From contig NZ_BDBU01000007.1 of assembly GCF_001613145.1 (NCBI RefSeq), positions 1-64,000 of the forward strand: 64,000 nucleotides of DNA, given 5' to 3'. The position numbers were made by a program, and so were the translations under genes. The notes under the pieces are model-generated. The model was not told the origin of the DNA. It saw nothing but the letters and a program-made list of their open reading frames with translations, and did not search any database. Source of the DNA: Nocardia jejuensis NBRC 103114 (GTDB taxonomy: Bacteria > Actinomycetota > Actinomycetes > Mycobacteriales > Mycobacteriaceae). Positions 43,672-52,279 of this stretch are shown here, piece by piece; within the stretch, counting starts at the first letter, position 1, and each line of letters opens with the position of its first letter.

Positions 43672-44865
43672 TCAGCGCACCGGCGGAAGCGTTCGCTCGT
43701 TCGGATCGACTCCGGTCGGCATGAACTGCCCGTTATTCGGGATGTCCGGCCGGGGCGCATTGGCCGAGCCGCGAATCTGCTGTTCCGCCGGCGGGTTCTC
43801 GCAATAGTTCCAGCGCGGGAGCGTGCCGTCCTGCACCACGTAGGGCGGTCCCTGCCGGGTCGAGTACTTGCACCACGGCCGGCTCCAGATATCGACGATG
43901 GTGTAGAACTCGTTGTCGTGCGCGGGAACTCCCATCGCCGAGGTTCCGATCACCAGTGCAGGAAAAAGCGCTCGCAACGCGGGCATGCGCATGATGGCGG
44001 AATTCACGATGGCTGCCATATTTCCGGCGAGGCTGTGAATCGGATCGTCGTTGCGAGTCAGGAAATCATCCGCGACGGCGAGTTTGGCGGGCGTGTCGTC
44101 CAGTAGCCGGCGCAGTTCGGCATTGGCCCCGTTCACCTGATCGATCAGCAGGTGTGAATTGCGGGTCAGCGTGCCCAGATCCGGCTGCGCGTGCGAGCTG
44201 GTGGCCGCGATCGAGCGCAGGTTCTGGATCAGGCTGGTGGTCTGCGGCAGCAGATTGTCCAGGCCGGTCGTGGCGATGCTGAAGCCCTCGATCAGGTGCC
44301 GGAGCTGATCGGGTCCGCCGCTGAGCGCGGTATCCAATTCGTTCAGGATGACGCCGAACTTGTCCGGATCGATCTGTGCGATGAGATCATTGCTATTGGC
44401 GATGGCCTGCCAGATCGGCGTCGGGGTCGTGATTCGCTTCGGATCGAAGCGGACCACGGTGCCGTCTTCCAGATAGGGCGCCTTGTCTGAATTGGGTCGA
44501 AAGTCCAGGTATTGTTCGCCCGCACCCGACATCGCCTGTACCGCAATGTCGGTATCGGCGGGAATGTGGTACTTCTTGTCGATCTCGGCGACGGCCGACA
44601 CCGCCGCGCCACCTTCGGTCAGTGCGATCTCCTTCACCTTTCCGACGCGATATCCGCGCCAGGTGACATCACCGCCGGGTTGTAAACCGCCCGACCGGTC
44701 CAGCTGAACGGTGACGGAATAGGTGCTGTTCGGCGGCTTCACCCGCGCCACGACCACCAAGAGATATCCCGCGCCGACCAACATGATCACCACGAGGGAA
44801 AGATTCGACACGGCCGTCTTGTGTTGCCGCAGGAAGCTCAAAGGCCCGCCTTCATCGCCGATCAC
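43672..44865 (-). CDS. Orphan Mce/MlaD family protein
   Basis: A 397-residue Mce protein. An N-terminal anchor (~residues 18-42) is followed by the MlaD domain (YSVTVQLDRSGGLQPGGDV...) and a helical region typical of Mce proteins, then a Pro-rich end. Mce proteins carry lipids or sterols across the envelope with a YrbE permease. No yrbE or further mce genes are adjacent, so this copy is an orphan. The start is uncertain: GTG 44865, or TTG 44841 after GGCGGG. A tandem repeat lies just upstream, then a divergent TetR gene. Confidence 0.85.
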   Translation of the reverse strand: MIGDEGGPLSFLRQHKTAVSNLSLVVIMLVGAGYLLVVVARVKPPNSTYSVTVQLDRSGGLQPGGDVTWRGYRVGKVKEIALTEGGAAVSAVAEIDKKYHIPADTDIAVQAMSGAGEQYLDFRPNSDKAPYLEDGTVVRFDPKRITTPTPIWQAIANSNDLIAQIDPDKFGVILNELDTALSGGPDQLRHLIEGFSIATTGLDNLLPQTTSLIQNLRSIAATSSHAQPDLGTLTRNSHLLIDQVNGANAELRRLLDDTPAKLAVADDFLTRNDDPIHSLAGNMAAIVNSAIMRMPALRALFPALVIGTSAMGVPAHDNEFYTIVDIWSRPWCKYSTRQGPPYVVQDGTLPRWNYCENPPAEQQIRGSANAPRPDIPNNGQFMPTGVDPNERTLPPVR

Positions 44866-44872
44866 GGACAAT

Positions 44873-44910
44873 AGACTCGGAGCACAGCAGAAAAGACTCG
44901 GAGCACAGCA
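44873..44910. repeat. Two 17-bp direct repeats upstream of the Mce gene
   Basis: AGACTCGGAGCACAGCA occurs at 44873-44889 and 44894-44910. The period is 21 bp, two turns of the helix, so both copies face the same side. They lie between the divergent Mce and TetR genes and could be a regulator site. Confidence 0.6.
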
Positions 44911-45041
44911 AACTCTTGGCGAAACTGCGGGATATCTAACCACAGCGGGGCGGCAATCCGTCCTCGATACGGCGGCAACCGGTTCCGGCTCCGCGCGCCC
45001 TATGCTCTATGTCAGAGTTCAGATCGCGTGGAGGTCGGCGG

Positions 45042-45623
45042 ATGGGTGCGGGTGGCACGACGAGACAGAAGATGCTCGTCGGAGGTGTGGAGCTGTTGCG
45101 TGAGCGCGGGCCCGCGGGCGTCACCATCGACGCGGTCCTCGCGCGCACTCGGACGCCTCGGGGCTCGGTGTATCACCATTTTCCCGGTGGGCGGCAACAG
45201 ATCGTCGGGGAAGCGCTGGAGATGTCGGGGAGCGCGATCTCCGCGATCATTCAGGAGTCCGCGCAGGATGGGCCCGCCTCGGCCTTCGCGCACCTGATCG
45301 CGTTCTGGAAGAAGTTGTTGCGCGAGAACGATTTCGAGGCGGGCTGTCCGGTGGTGGCGGTCGCCATCGCGGGATCCGCGCAGGACGATCACCGCGATCG
45401 GGCGCGCGAGATCATCGGCGGCTGGCTCGGCACCATCGCCGACTCACTGGTTCGCACCGGAGCGACGCCGGCGCGGGCGCGGACGCTGGCGACGCTGGTG
45501 GTGTCCTCCGTCGAGGGTGCCGTGGTGCTGTGTCGCACAACGCGTTCCACCGCACCGCTGGACGATGTCGCCGGGGAACTGCGGCACCTGTTCGCGGACC
45601 TGGATCGCCGCCCGGCGGAGTAG
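45042..45623 (+). CDS. TetR family regulator (LmrA/YxaF type)
   Basis: A 193-residue regulator with the helix-turn-helix segment VLARTRTPRGSVYHHFPGG, characteristic of the LmrA/YxaF subgroup, and the matching C-terminal domain. ATG 45042 has GGAGG seven bases upstream and is preferred to ATG 45009. It is divergent from the orphan Mce gene, which it probably controls. Confidence 0.9.
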   Translation: MGAGGTTRQKMLVGGVELLRERGPAGVTIDAVLARTRTPRGSVYHHFPGGRQQIVGEALEMSGSAISAIIQESAQDGPASAFAHLIAFWKKLLRENDFEAGCPVVAVAIAGSAQDDHRDRAREIIGGWLGTIADSLVRTGATPARARTLATLVVSSVEGAVVLCRTTRSTAPLDDVAGELRHLFADLDRRPAE

Positions 45624-45701
45624 AGCTCCGGGTCCGGTGCGCCGAGACCGGGCTGCCGGGACCGGGCCGTTGCGACTGCTGCGCAGGGGCTCAGGGAGGG
45701 A

Positions 45702-46199
45702 CTAGGACTTCGGCTCGAACGACTCGCGGATGCCCGTGAGGTTCGCGCGCATGTTCTGCTCCCATTCGGTGAGCCGGTTGGCGACGATCCGAGCTTCCTT
45801 GTCCGGCATGGCGACGATGGCGACGCTGAGTCCCGAGGGGCCCGGGCCCATGCGTCCCCACTGCCGCAGGATGACGCCGTCGCGGGTGGGATCCACCTCG
45901 AAACCCCAGGTGGCGCTGATGCCTTCGGGACCGAACACGTTCCAGGTCCAGCGGCGTTCGATCTCGACCTCGGCGACCTCGCACTCGGTGCGCCACACCC
46001 CGAGCGCCTGGTGCTGATTACTGCCCCGGAATCGGGCTCCCACCGCTACTCGATCGGCTCCGCCCAGCCATTCGACGGCTTCGACCTCGCTGGAGTATCG
46101 AGCCGGAAGTGCGATATCGGTGACGAGCGCCCACGCCTGCGCGGGCGTACACGAAACCCGTTCCGTCACTTCAACTGTCGGGCAATCGCGATAGCGCAC
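45702..46199 (-). CDS. SRPBCC family protein
   Basis: A 165-residue START/polyketide-cyclase-like protein: TERVSCTPAQAWALVTDI opens the fold and the C-terminal long helix (IVANRLTEWEQNMRANLTGI) closes it. It probably binds a small hydrophobic ligand. GTG 46199 has GAGAGG six bases upstream. It shares a 55-bp divergent promoter region with the LLM oxidoreductase gene. Confidence 0.85.
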   Translation of the reverse strand: MRYRDCPTVEVTERVSCTPAQAWALVTDIALPARYSSEVEAVEWLGGADRVAVGARFRGSNQHQALGVWRTECEVAEVEIERRWTWNVFGPEGISATWGFEVDPTRDGVILRQWGRMGPGPSGLSVAIVAMPDKEARIVANRLTEWEQNMRANLTGIRESFEPKS

Positions 46200-46223
46200 G
46201 GCGGGACCTCTCGATGGAATCCG

Positions 46224-46249
46224 GTTCTAGGCGTTATGACATATAGCAT
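46224..46249. promoter_or_regulatory. Back-to-back -10 boxes in an AT-rich divergent promoter
   Basis: A TAGAAC -10 candidate serves the minus-strand SRPBCC gene (46224-46229). TAGCAT (46244-46249) is five bases ahead of the LLM gene ATG, suggesting a leaderless transcript. The segment 46234-46252 is strikingly AT-rich for this genome. Confidence 0.45.
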
Positions 46250-46254
46250 ATAAG

Positions 46255-47331
46255 ATGCCCGCTGTGGGAGCTGAGACAGAAACAATGCGGGTCGGCGTCG
46301 TCATCGAACCCCGCCTGCCCGGAGCGGCCGAATTCGCCGTCGAGGCCGAACGGCTCGGTGTGGCGTCGTTGTGGGTGCCGGAGGTCTGGGGCTACGACGC
46401 CCTGACCGGGCTGGCCTACCTCGCGGCCAAGACCGAGTCGATCGGGTTGGGCACCTTCGTGGTTCAGCTCGGGTCCAGATCGCCCGCGCTGCTGGCGACC
46501 TCGGCGCTGAGCATGCAGGAGCTGTCCAATGGCCGCTTCACGCTCGGCGTCGGAGTGTCCGGCCCGCAGGTGATGGAGGGCTGGCACGGGGTCCGTTTCC
46601 AGCGGCCGGTGCGGATGACTCGCGAGACCATCGAGATCGTGCGCATGGTCTCCCGCGGTGAGCGACTCAGTTACGACGGTGAGATCTATCCGCTCCCCCT
46701 GCCGGACAGCGCCGGAAATGCCCTGCGGCCGATGGTTCGTCCCCGCGACGTCCCGGTGTACGTCGCGGCGATGGGACCGTTGAATCTGGAGCTGACCGGT
46801 CAACTCGCGGATGGCTGGCTCGGCAACGCGTTCATTCCCGAAGCGGCGGAGGTGTTCCTGGACCCGCTGCGCAAGGGCGCCGAGAGCGCCGGGCGGACGT
46901 TGAGCGATCTGGACCTGGTCGCACCCGTCGCGGTGGAGTTCGCCGAGGACGAGACGGCCGCGCAGGCGTTGATCGACCGTCACGCCGACGGCTACGCCTT
47001 CACCATCGGCGCGATGGGCGCGGCCGGACGCAATTTCTACAACGAGGCCTTCATTCGCCTGGGATTCGGCGAACGAATCGAGGAGGTCGTGCGGCTGTGG
47101 CAGGCCGGTGATCGCGACGCGGCCAAACGCGCTGTCCCACGCGAACTCGGCAGTCACACCAATCTGGTCGGTACGCAGGCGATGATCGAGGAGCGGGTCG
47201 CGCGGTATCGCGCCTCGGGAATCTCGACATTGCTGGCGAAGCTGGAGGGACCCTACGCGGAGCAGCTCGCCACGCTCGAGCGGCTGCTGCGCACGGTGGC
47301 CGACGCCGGTCCGGTCACGTCGATTCGATAG
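46255..47331 (+). CDS. LLM-class F420-dependent oxidoreductase
   Basis: A 358-residue luciferase-like protein of the F420-dependent type. It has the N-terminal strand MRVGVVIEP, LGVGVSGPQVMEGWHG (~residues 95-110) for cofactor binding and VPVYVAAMGPLNLELTGQLADGW. The oxidised substrate is unknown. ATG 46255 is preferred because a -10 box lies five bases before it; the MRVGV methionine is ten codons in. It is divergent from the SRPBCC gene and probably shares its regulation. Confidence 0.88.
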   Translation: MPAVGAETETMRVGVVIEPRLPGAAEFAVEAERLGVASLWVPEVWGYDALTGLAYLAAKTESIGLGTFVVQLGSRSPALLATSALSMQELSNGRFTLGVGVSGPQVMEGWHGVRFQRPVRMTRETIEIVRMVSRGERLSYDGEIYPLPLPDSAGNALRPMVRPRDVPVYVAAMGPLNLELTGQLADGWLGNAFIPEAAEVFLDPLRKGAESAGRTLSDLDLVAPVAVEFAEDETAAQALIDRHADGYAFTIGAMGAAGRNFYNEAFIRLGFGERIEEVVRLWQAGDRDAAKRAVPRELGSHTNLVGTQAMIEERVARYRASGISTLLAKLEGPYAEQLATLERLLRTVADAGPVTSIR

Positions 47332-47408
47332 TGCGGGTGTTTTCGCCCGCATCGCCCGGCCGGAAAATGAGTGGCGCCCATACGGGGTGACACGGCACCA
47401 TTTCCCTC

Positions 47409-47501
47409 ATGTCCATGCACGCCATCGCCGCACAGCCCGCAGTCGCGGGTGCGATGGCTGCTGCTCTGGCGGTCTCCGCACTCGACGGCGCACGAAGCTG
47501 A
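47409..47501 (+). CDS. Possible 30-codon leader ORF upstream of EF-Tu
   Basis: An ATG-started frame of 30 codons, Ala-rich ([10 protein letters not shown]...), ends 19 bases before the inverted repeat that precedes the EF-Tu gene. It has no strong ribosome-binding site. It could be a leader peptide coupled to attenuation, or chance. Confidence 0.25.
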   Translation: MSMHAIAAQPAVAGAMAAALAVSALDGARS

Positions 47502-47520
47502 CCTTCTCCGGGACGTCCCC

Positions 47521-47561
47521 GGGACCTCAGGCGGGGAAGGTCGGCACGGCGCTGAGGTCCC
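47521..47561 (+). promoter_or_regulatory. Long inverted repeat in the EF-Tu leader
   Basis: GGGACCTCAG (47521-47530) and CTGAGGTCCC (47552-47561) are perfect ten-base arms around a 21-base loop. They lie 53-93 bases ahead of the EF-Tu start, in the likely untranslated leader. It could act as an attenuator or anti-terminator. No U tract follows. Confidence 0.4.
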
Positions 47562-47613
47562 CTCGAGATTCCGCGGTTCCTTCGGGAACGGCTGCCAGAG
47601 AAGAGAAGTCATC

Positions 47614-48789
47614 ATGGCCAAGCAGGCCTTCGTTCGCACCAAGCCGCATCTGAACATCGGGACGATGGGGCACGTCGACCACGGCAAGACCACCCTCACC
47701 GCCGCCATCACCAAGGTGCTCGCCGAGCGCGACGGCGGGGAGTACGTGCCGTTCGACCGCATCGACCGGGCTCCGGAGGAGATCGCGCGCGGCATCACCA
47801 TCAATATCTCGCACGTCGAATACGAAACCGCCACACGGCATTACGCCCACGTGGACATGCCGGGCCACGCCGACTTCGTGAAGAACATGATCACGGGCGC
47901 GGCCCAGCTGGACGGCGCGATCCTGGTGGTGTCGGCGCACGACGGCGTCATGCCGCAGACCGCCGAGCACGTGCTGCTGGCCAAGCAGGTCGGTGTCGAG
48001 CACATCGTCGTCGCGCTCAACAAGGCCGACGCCGGTGATGCGGAACTGCTCGAGCTGGTCGAACTGGAAGTGCGGGAGCTGCTGTCCGCCAACGGATACG
48101 ACGGCGACGGTGTTCCGGTCGTTCCGGTGTCCGGGTTGCGCGCGCTGGAGGGCGACGAGCACTGGTCGCGGCAACTGCTGCGGCTGCTCGAGGTGATCGA
48201 CGAGTACATCCCGATGCCCGTGCGCTACCTCGACGCGCCGTTCCTGATGCCGGTGGAGAACGTGCTCACCATCACCGGTCGCGGCACCGTCGTGACCGGC
48301 GCGGTGGAGCGCGGCCGAGTCCGGATGGGGGATCGGGTGACGGTGCTCGGCTTCGGGGACGAGGTCGAGTCCACCGTCACCGGGGTCGAAACCTTCGGCC
48401 GGACAATGGAATCGGCCGAGGCCGGTGACAATGTCGCGCTGCTGCTGCGCGGCGTGCAGCGCGGGCAGGTCAGCCGCGGGCAGGTCGTGGCCGCGGTCGG
48501 CAGCATCGCCGTGCACACGGGTTTCACCGCTCGCGTGCAGTTGCTGACGGCGGCGCAGGGAGGCCGCCGCACCGCCATCACCAGCGGTTACCGGCCGCAG
48601 TTCTACCTGCGCACCGGTGACGTGGTGGGCGATGTGGTCCTGCCCGGCGGGCGTGCCTTCCCGGGCGACACCGTCGAGATGGCGGTGACGCTGGGTCGTC
48701 CGGTCCCGCTCGAGCCGGGCCTCGGGTTCGCCGTCCGGGAGGGCGGACGGACCGTGGCCGCGGGCACGGTGCTGACCATCGACGAGTAG
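47614..48789 (+). CDS. Divergent second elongation factor Tu
   Basis: A 391-residue EF-Tu with intact GTPase motifs: [20 protein letters not shown] and RGITIN. Domains II and III are complete, so it should carry aminoacyl-tRNA to the ribosome. It differs from housekeeping EF-Tu at normally fixed places: DCPGHADY is [12 protein letters not shown] is NKAD, and the Arg of GTVVTGRVERG is Ala230. That Arg corresponds to E. coli Arg230, where R230C gives pulvomycin resistance. No rpsL, rpsG or fusA flank it, and it has its own leader and terminator. It is probably a conditional or antibiotic-tolerant paralogue. Confidence 0.93.
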   Translation: MAKQAFVRTKPHLNIGTMGHVDHGKTTLTAAITKVLAERDGGEYVPFDRIDRAPEEIARGITINISHVEYETATRHYAHVDMPGHADFVKNMITGAAQLDGAILVVSAHDGVMPQTAEHVLLAKQVGVEHIVVALNKADAGDAELLELVELEVRELLSANGYDGDGVPVVPVSGLRALEGDEHWSRQLLRLLEVIDEYIPMPVRYLDAPFLMPVENVLTITGRGTVVTGAVERGRVRMGDRVTVLGFGDEVESTVTGVETFGRTMESAEAGDNVALLLRGVQRGQVSRGQVVAAVGSIAVHTGFTARVQLLTAAQGGRRTAITSGYRPQFYLRTGDVVGDVVLPGGRAFPGDTVEMAVTLGRPVPLEPGLGFAVREGGRTVAAGTVLTIDE

Positions 48790-48801
48790 ACCCGTCCACG
48801 G

Positions 48802-48838
48802 GTTCCCGGCTCCGAGTGATCGACTCGGAGCCGGGAAC
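48802..48838 (+). terminator. Very strong terminator of the EF-Tu gene
   Basis: A perfect 16-base-pair stem (48802-48817 with 48823-48838) around GATCG begins 13 bases after the EF-Tu stop. The gene is therefore transcribed as a single unit. Confidence 0.85.
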
Positions 48839-49029
48839 TCCCGGAGGGAACGGGCTTGCGGGCGTGGGTCCACAGTGGGCTTCGCACTCGATCACGCCTA
48901 CGCCCTGAGCCGGGCGACGGTCCATGATCTGCCGATGAACCCACTCGCCCACCGAGACCTGTGCCCCGGCTCTCGAGTGTGGCCGGGAATGTCTGGCCGG
49001 GACCCGAGGCCGTCGCGGAGCATGAGGGC

Positions 49030-50187
49030 ATGGAACGCGGGCATTACCAGGACGATCATCTGGCATTCGGCGAGCTGGCCGAGGGGTTCATCAGGAAAGA
49101 GGTAGCGGCGCACTACCTGGCCTGGGAGGACGAGGGAATCGTGCCCCGGGAGATCTTCGCCCGGGCGGGGGAATTGGGGCTGCTCGGATTCGCGGTGCCG
49201 CAGGAGTTCGGCGGGCTGGGCGTCGCGGACTTCCGGTTCAACCAGATCCTCATCGAAGCGTTCATGGACGCCGATTGCGCGGGCGTCGGGCTGAACTTCG
49301 CGCTGCACAACGATATCTGCACGCCGTACCTGGTCGAGCTGACCACCGACGAGCAGCGTGAGCGATGGCTGCCCGGGTTCGTGGCGGGCACCGCGATCGC
49401 GGCGATCGGCATGACCGAACCGGGAGCCGGATCCGATGTGGCCGGAATACGCACGGCCGCAGTGGATATGGGCGATCACTTCCTGGTGAACGGTGCGAAG
49501 ACGTTCATCACCAACGGCATCAACGCCGATCTGGTGATCGCGGCGGTGCGCACCTCGTCCGAACGCCATCGCGGGATCACGCTCATGGTGCTGGAACGGG
49601 CCATGGCGGGCTTCGAACGCGGGCGGAATCTGGAGAAACTGGGACTGCATTCACAGGACACGGCCGAGCTCAGGTTCACCGATGTGCGAGTGCCGAAGGA
49701 GAACGTGCTCGGTGAGGTGGGGCGCGGGTTCGAGTACCTGATGCGCAATCTCGCGCAGGAGCGCATGCAGATCGCGGTCGCGTGCCTGGCCCGCGCCCGG
49801 GTCGCGCTGCGCACCACGATCGAATACGTCGGGCAGCGAACGGCTTTCGGTCAGCCGATCGGCGGATTCCAGAACACCAAGTTCGTCCTGGCGGATGTCT
49901 CGACCGAGGTCTCGGTGGCCGAGGCCTTCATCGACAGGTGCGTGCTGGAACTCAACGCGGGCCGGCTCACCCCGGCCGATGCGGCCAAGGCCAAACTCTG
50001 GGCCTCGGAGATGGAGTTCCGCTGTATCGACAAGTGCCAGCAGCTGTTCGGCGGATACGGGTACATGCGCGAGTACCCCATCGCGCGGGCGGCCGCGGAT
50101 GCGCGGATCACCCGGGTCTACGGCGGCACCTCCGAGATCATGCGCGAAATCATCGGGCGCGACTTGAAATTGGCCGATCGCGGGTAG
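49030..50187 (+). CDS. Acyl-CoA dehydrogenase
   Basis: A 385-residue acyl-CoA dehydrogenase. The FAD-binding and substrate motifs are AAIGMTEPGAGSDV (~residues 120-133), RTAFGQPIGGFQ, QLFGGYGYMREYPIARAAADARI and YGGTSEIMREIIGR. The catalytic base is expected in the YGGTSEI segment or as in long-chain types. It probably dehydrogenates acyl-CoA in beta-oxidation. ATG 49030 has GGAG nine bases upstream. It is convergent with an SDR gene. Confidence 0.92.
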   Translation: MERGHYQDDHLAFGELAEGFIRKEVAAHYLAWEDEGIVPREIFARAGELGLLGFAVPQEFGGLGVADFRFNQILIEAFMDADCAGVGLNFALHNDICTPYLVELTTDEQRERWLPGFVAGTAIAAIGMTEPGAGSDVAGIRTAAVDMGDHFLVNGAKTFITNGINADLVIAAVRTSSERHRGITLMVLERAMAGFERGRNLEKLGLHSQDTAELRFTDVRVPKENVLGEVGRGFEYLMRNLAQERMQIAVACLARARVALRTTIEYVGQRTAFGQPIGGFQNTKFVLADVSTEVSVAEAFIDRCVLELNAGRLTPADAAKAKLWASEMEFRCIDKCQQLFGGYGYMREYPIARAAADARITRVYGGTSEIMREIIGRDLKLADRG

Positions 50188-50215
50188 CGGTCGGATGCCG
50201 GTGGTGGCCGGGCGC

Positions 50216-51016
50216 TCAGTGCGCCTGGCCGAGCGAGTCCGCCTTGGAGATCCGCCCGGCGACCAAGCGATTGAGCCACGCGGGTGAGACCGCCGTGCCC
50301 GCGCTGAGCAGTTTGGTCTGCCAGCCGACCAGCACATGCGGCTGCGGCAGGCGCGGGCGATGATGCACTGTGCGCCATACCTGTTCGGCCACGTCGGCAG
50401 GGGTCAGGTGCACGCCGAGGGTTTTGGCGCCGGAGGAGCCGCTGTTCACCTCGTCCATCATCGCGGTGGACACGAACAGCGGCAGCAGGTCGTGCACCGC
50501 GATGCCGAGACTGCGCCACTCCAGATCCAGCGCCTCGGTGAGACTGCGGACCGCCGCCTTGCTCGCCCCGTAGGCGGCGAGTCCGGGCTGGCCGTACAGC
50601 GCCGACGCGGAGGCCATATTGATCACCTGGCTGCCGGGCGTCTGCTTCAGATACGGCAGGGCGCAATAGCATCCGTTCAGCACGCCCTTGACGTTCACGT
50701 CCAGGACCGCGTGCTGCGCGGTCAGCGAGATCTCCGCGAGCGGACCGGACACCAGAATGCCCGCGTTGTTGACCAGGACGTCCAATCGTCCGGTGGCGGT
50801 GGTGAACACCTCGAGGGCGGTGCGCCAGCCGTCGGCGTCGGTGACGTCGAACGCACCGGTGAGGGTGTCGCCGCCCAGGGCGGTCGCGGTGGCCTGGACC
50901 GCGTCGGCGTCGATGTCGTACATGCCGACCGTCCAGCCCGCCGCCACGAACCGCTCGGCGATCGCGCGCCCGATACCCGCGGCGGCGCCGGTGACGAAGA
51001 CGGCCTGATTCGGCAT
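50216..51016 (-). CDS. Short-chain dehydrogenase/reductase
   Basis: A 266-residue classical SDR. The nucleotide motif is TGAAAGIG (residues 9-16), NNAG follows near 87, and the catalytic Tyr/Lys are in YGASK (~153-157). It is cytosolic and NAD(P)-dependent; the substrate is unknown. The frame is open upstream through the 27-bp repeat array (to 51316), but ATG 51016 starts the canonical fold and is preferred. Confidence 0.9.
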   Translation of the reverse strand: MPNQAVFVTGAAAGIGRAIAERFVAAGWTVGMYDIDADAVQATATALGGDTLTGAFDVTDADGWRTALEVFTTATGRLDVLVNNAGILVSGPLAEISLTAQHAVLDVNVKGVLNGCYCALPYLKQTPGSQVINMASASALYGQPGLAAYGASKAAVRSLTEALDLEWRSLGIAVHDLLPLFVSTAMMDEVNSGSSGAKTLGVHLTPADVAEQVWRTVHHRPRLPQPHVLVGWQTKLLSAGTAVSPAWLNRLVAGRISKADSLGQAH

Positions 51017-51663
51017 GCGATCCACCTTTCGAGAGGGTGCGTCGAATCGCGCCTCGCCCACCTTACGATCCGAGCAGCGCCCGGTCATCCCTGCCCAGGT
51101 CCGCCGGTTCGCTGTCGTTCGGGCTGCCCGCCGGTTCGCTCTGGTTTGGGCTGCCCGCCGGTTTGCTGTCGTTCGGGCTGCCCGCCGGTTTGCTGTCGTT
51201 CGGGCTGCCCGCCGGTTTGCTGTCGTTCGGGCTGCCCGCCGGTTCGCTGTCGCTTGGGCTGCCCGCCGGTTCGCTGTCGCTTGGGCTGCCCGCCGGTTCG
51301 CTGTCGCTCGGGCCACCCACCCGCTCGCTCTCTTCGGCTCGGTGGCTCACTCTTGCTCGGCTCGGTGGCTCTCGCTCGCTCGGCTCTGTCGCCGACTCTC
51401 GCTCGGCTCGGCGGGACCTGCTTAGTGCGGCCGAGTGGGTCCCACTGCCGCTCGGGCTGAGTGGTCCCGCTCTCGTGCGGCTCGACGGCCCCATTCTCGG
51501 TCGGCTCGGGGCGCCCTACGCGCCTGTGGCTCAGCAGGTCCTCCTCTCTCGCAGCTCGATACTGGAGGGCGCGCGCTGCCGGATCTGTCGCGTCCGGGTC
51601 CTGCGTACACTGACCGCACCGGTCGGCGCAGGGTTGTCCGGCCGACGATCCGGAAGGAGTGGG
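51017..51663. other. Repeat-rich divergent intergenic region
   Basis: A 647-bp gap between the SDR and TetR genes. It contains the 27-bp array at 51100-51315, a degenerate GC-rich repeat (CGGCTCGGTGGCTC twice, ~51335-51370) and the TetR ribosome-binding site AAGGAG at 51654-51659. Frames are open on both strands because the repeat unit is a multiple of three, but no family signature appears. Confidence 0.6.
51100..51315. repeat. Eight-copy 27-bp tandem repeat (minisatellite)
   Basis: Eight head-to-tail units of exactly 27 bp, each starting CCCGCCGGTT and ending GGGCTG. Units 3-5 are identical; others differ at one to four bases. No spacers occur, so this is not a CRISPR array. The unit length is nine codons, leaving all six frames open. 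Confidence 0.95.
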
Positions 51664-52275
51664 GTGTCCGAGCGACGGGAGCATATTCTCGACGCGGCGC
51701 GGAGCCTCATCGTCCGTGACGGATACGCGGGGGCGAGCATGCACGCCATCGCCCGGGCCGCGGGCGTCACCAGGCCGTCGCTCTACTCCGAATTCACCGA
51801 TCGCGAGGATCTGTTCGCGGCGCTGTGGGATCGCGAGGAGGATCGCGTGCTGACCATGTCGGCCGCGGCGACTCCCGACGTGCCGCCTGGCGCGGATCCG
51901 GTCGAGATCGCGCAGCAGTCGGTCGACGTGTTCGTGGATCTGGTGCTGTCCGCGCCGGAGACCTGGCGCCTGGTGCTCATGGCGGGCGACGGAATGCCGC
52001 CCAGCACCCACGACCGGATCGAGCGCGGGCGCGAGTCCATTCGCGAGCGAGTCCAGCTGGTGCTGAACGTGGTCACCGCGCTGGGCGACCGCGACGATGT
52101 CGATACCGAACTGCTCGGGCACGGCGTGATCAGCGCGAGTGAGACGGCCGCGCGCCTGCTGGTCGGCGACGGTGGGGTGTCGCGCGAGGCGGTGATCGGC
52201 ACGCTGCGCTGGATGACCCGCCGCGCGCTCGTCATGGCCGGAGTGCTGGCCGCCACGACGGCCGGGAAGGGCTGA
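51664..52275 (+). CDS. TetR family transcriptional regulator
   Basis: A 203-residue regulator. The helix-turn-helix is at residues ~20-50 (MHAIARAAGVTRPSLYSEF). GTG 51664 follows AAGGAG at a short four-base spacing. The frame is open upstream through the repeat array, but that part has no TetR similarity. It is four bases ahead of a second TetR gene, so the two are co-transcribed, and it is divergent from an SDR gene that may be its target. Confidence 0.88.
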   Translation: MSERREHILDAARSLIVRDGYAGASMHAIARAAGVTRPSLYSEFTDREDLFAALWDREEDRVLTMSAAATPDVPPGADPVEIAQQSVDVFVDLVLSAPETWRLVLMAGDGMPPSTHDRIERGRESIRERVQLVLNVVTALGDRDDVDTELLGHGVISASETAARLLVGDGGVSREAVIGTLRWMTRRALVMAGVLAATTAGKG

Positions 52276-52279
52276 CCCG

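Noticed and set aside
47614..48789. EF-Tu as the housekeeping copy
   Set aside because: Normally invariant residues differ and the rpsL-rpsG-fusA neighbourhood is absent.
51100..51315. CRISPR array
   Set aside because: The units are contiguous with no unique spacers, and no cas genes are nearby.
51017..51316. Ala/Arg-repeat extension of the SDR
   Set aside because: The canonical SDR fold begins at ATG 51016; the extension has no known counterpart.
51037..51663. N-terminal extension of the TetR protein through the repeats
   Set aside because: A ribosome-binding site lies directly before GTG 51664, and TetR similarity starts there; the open frame results from the repeat length being a multiple of three.
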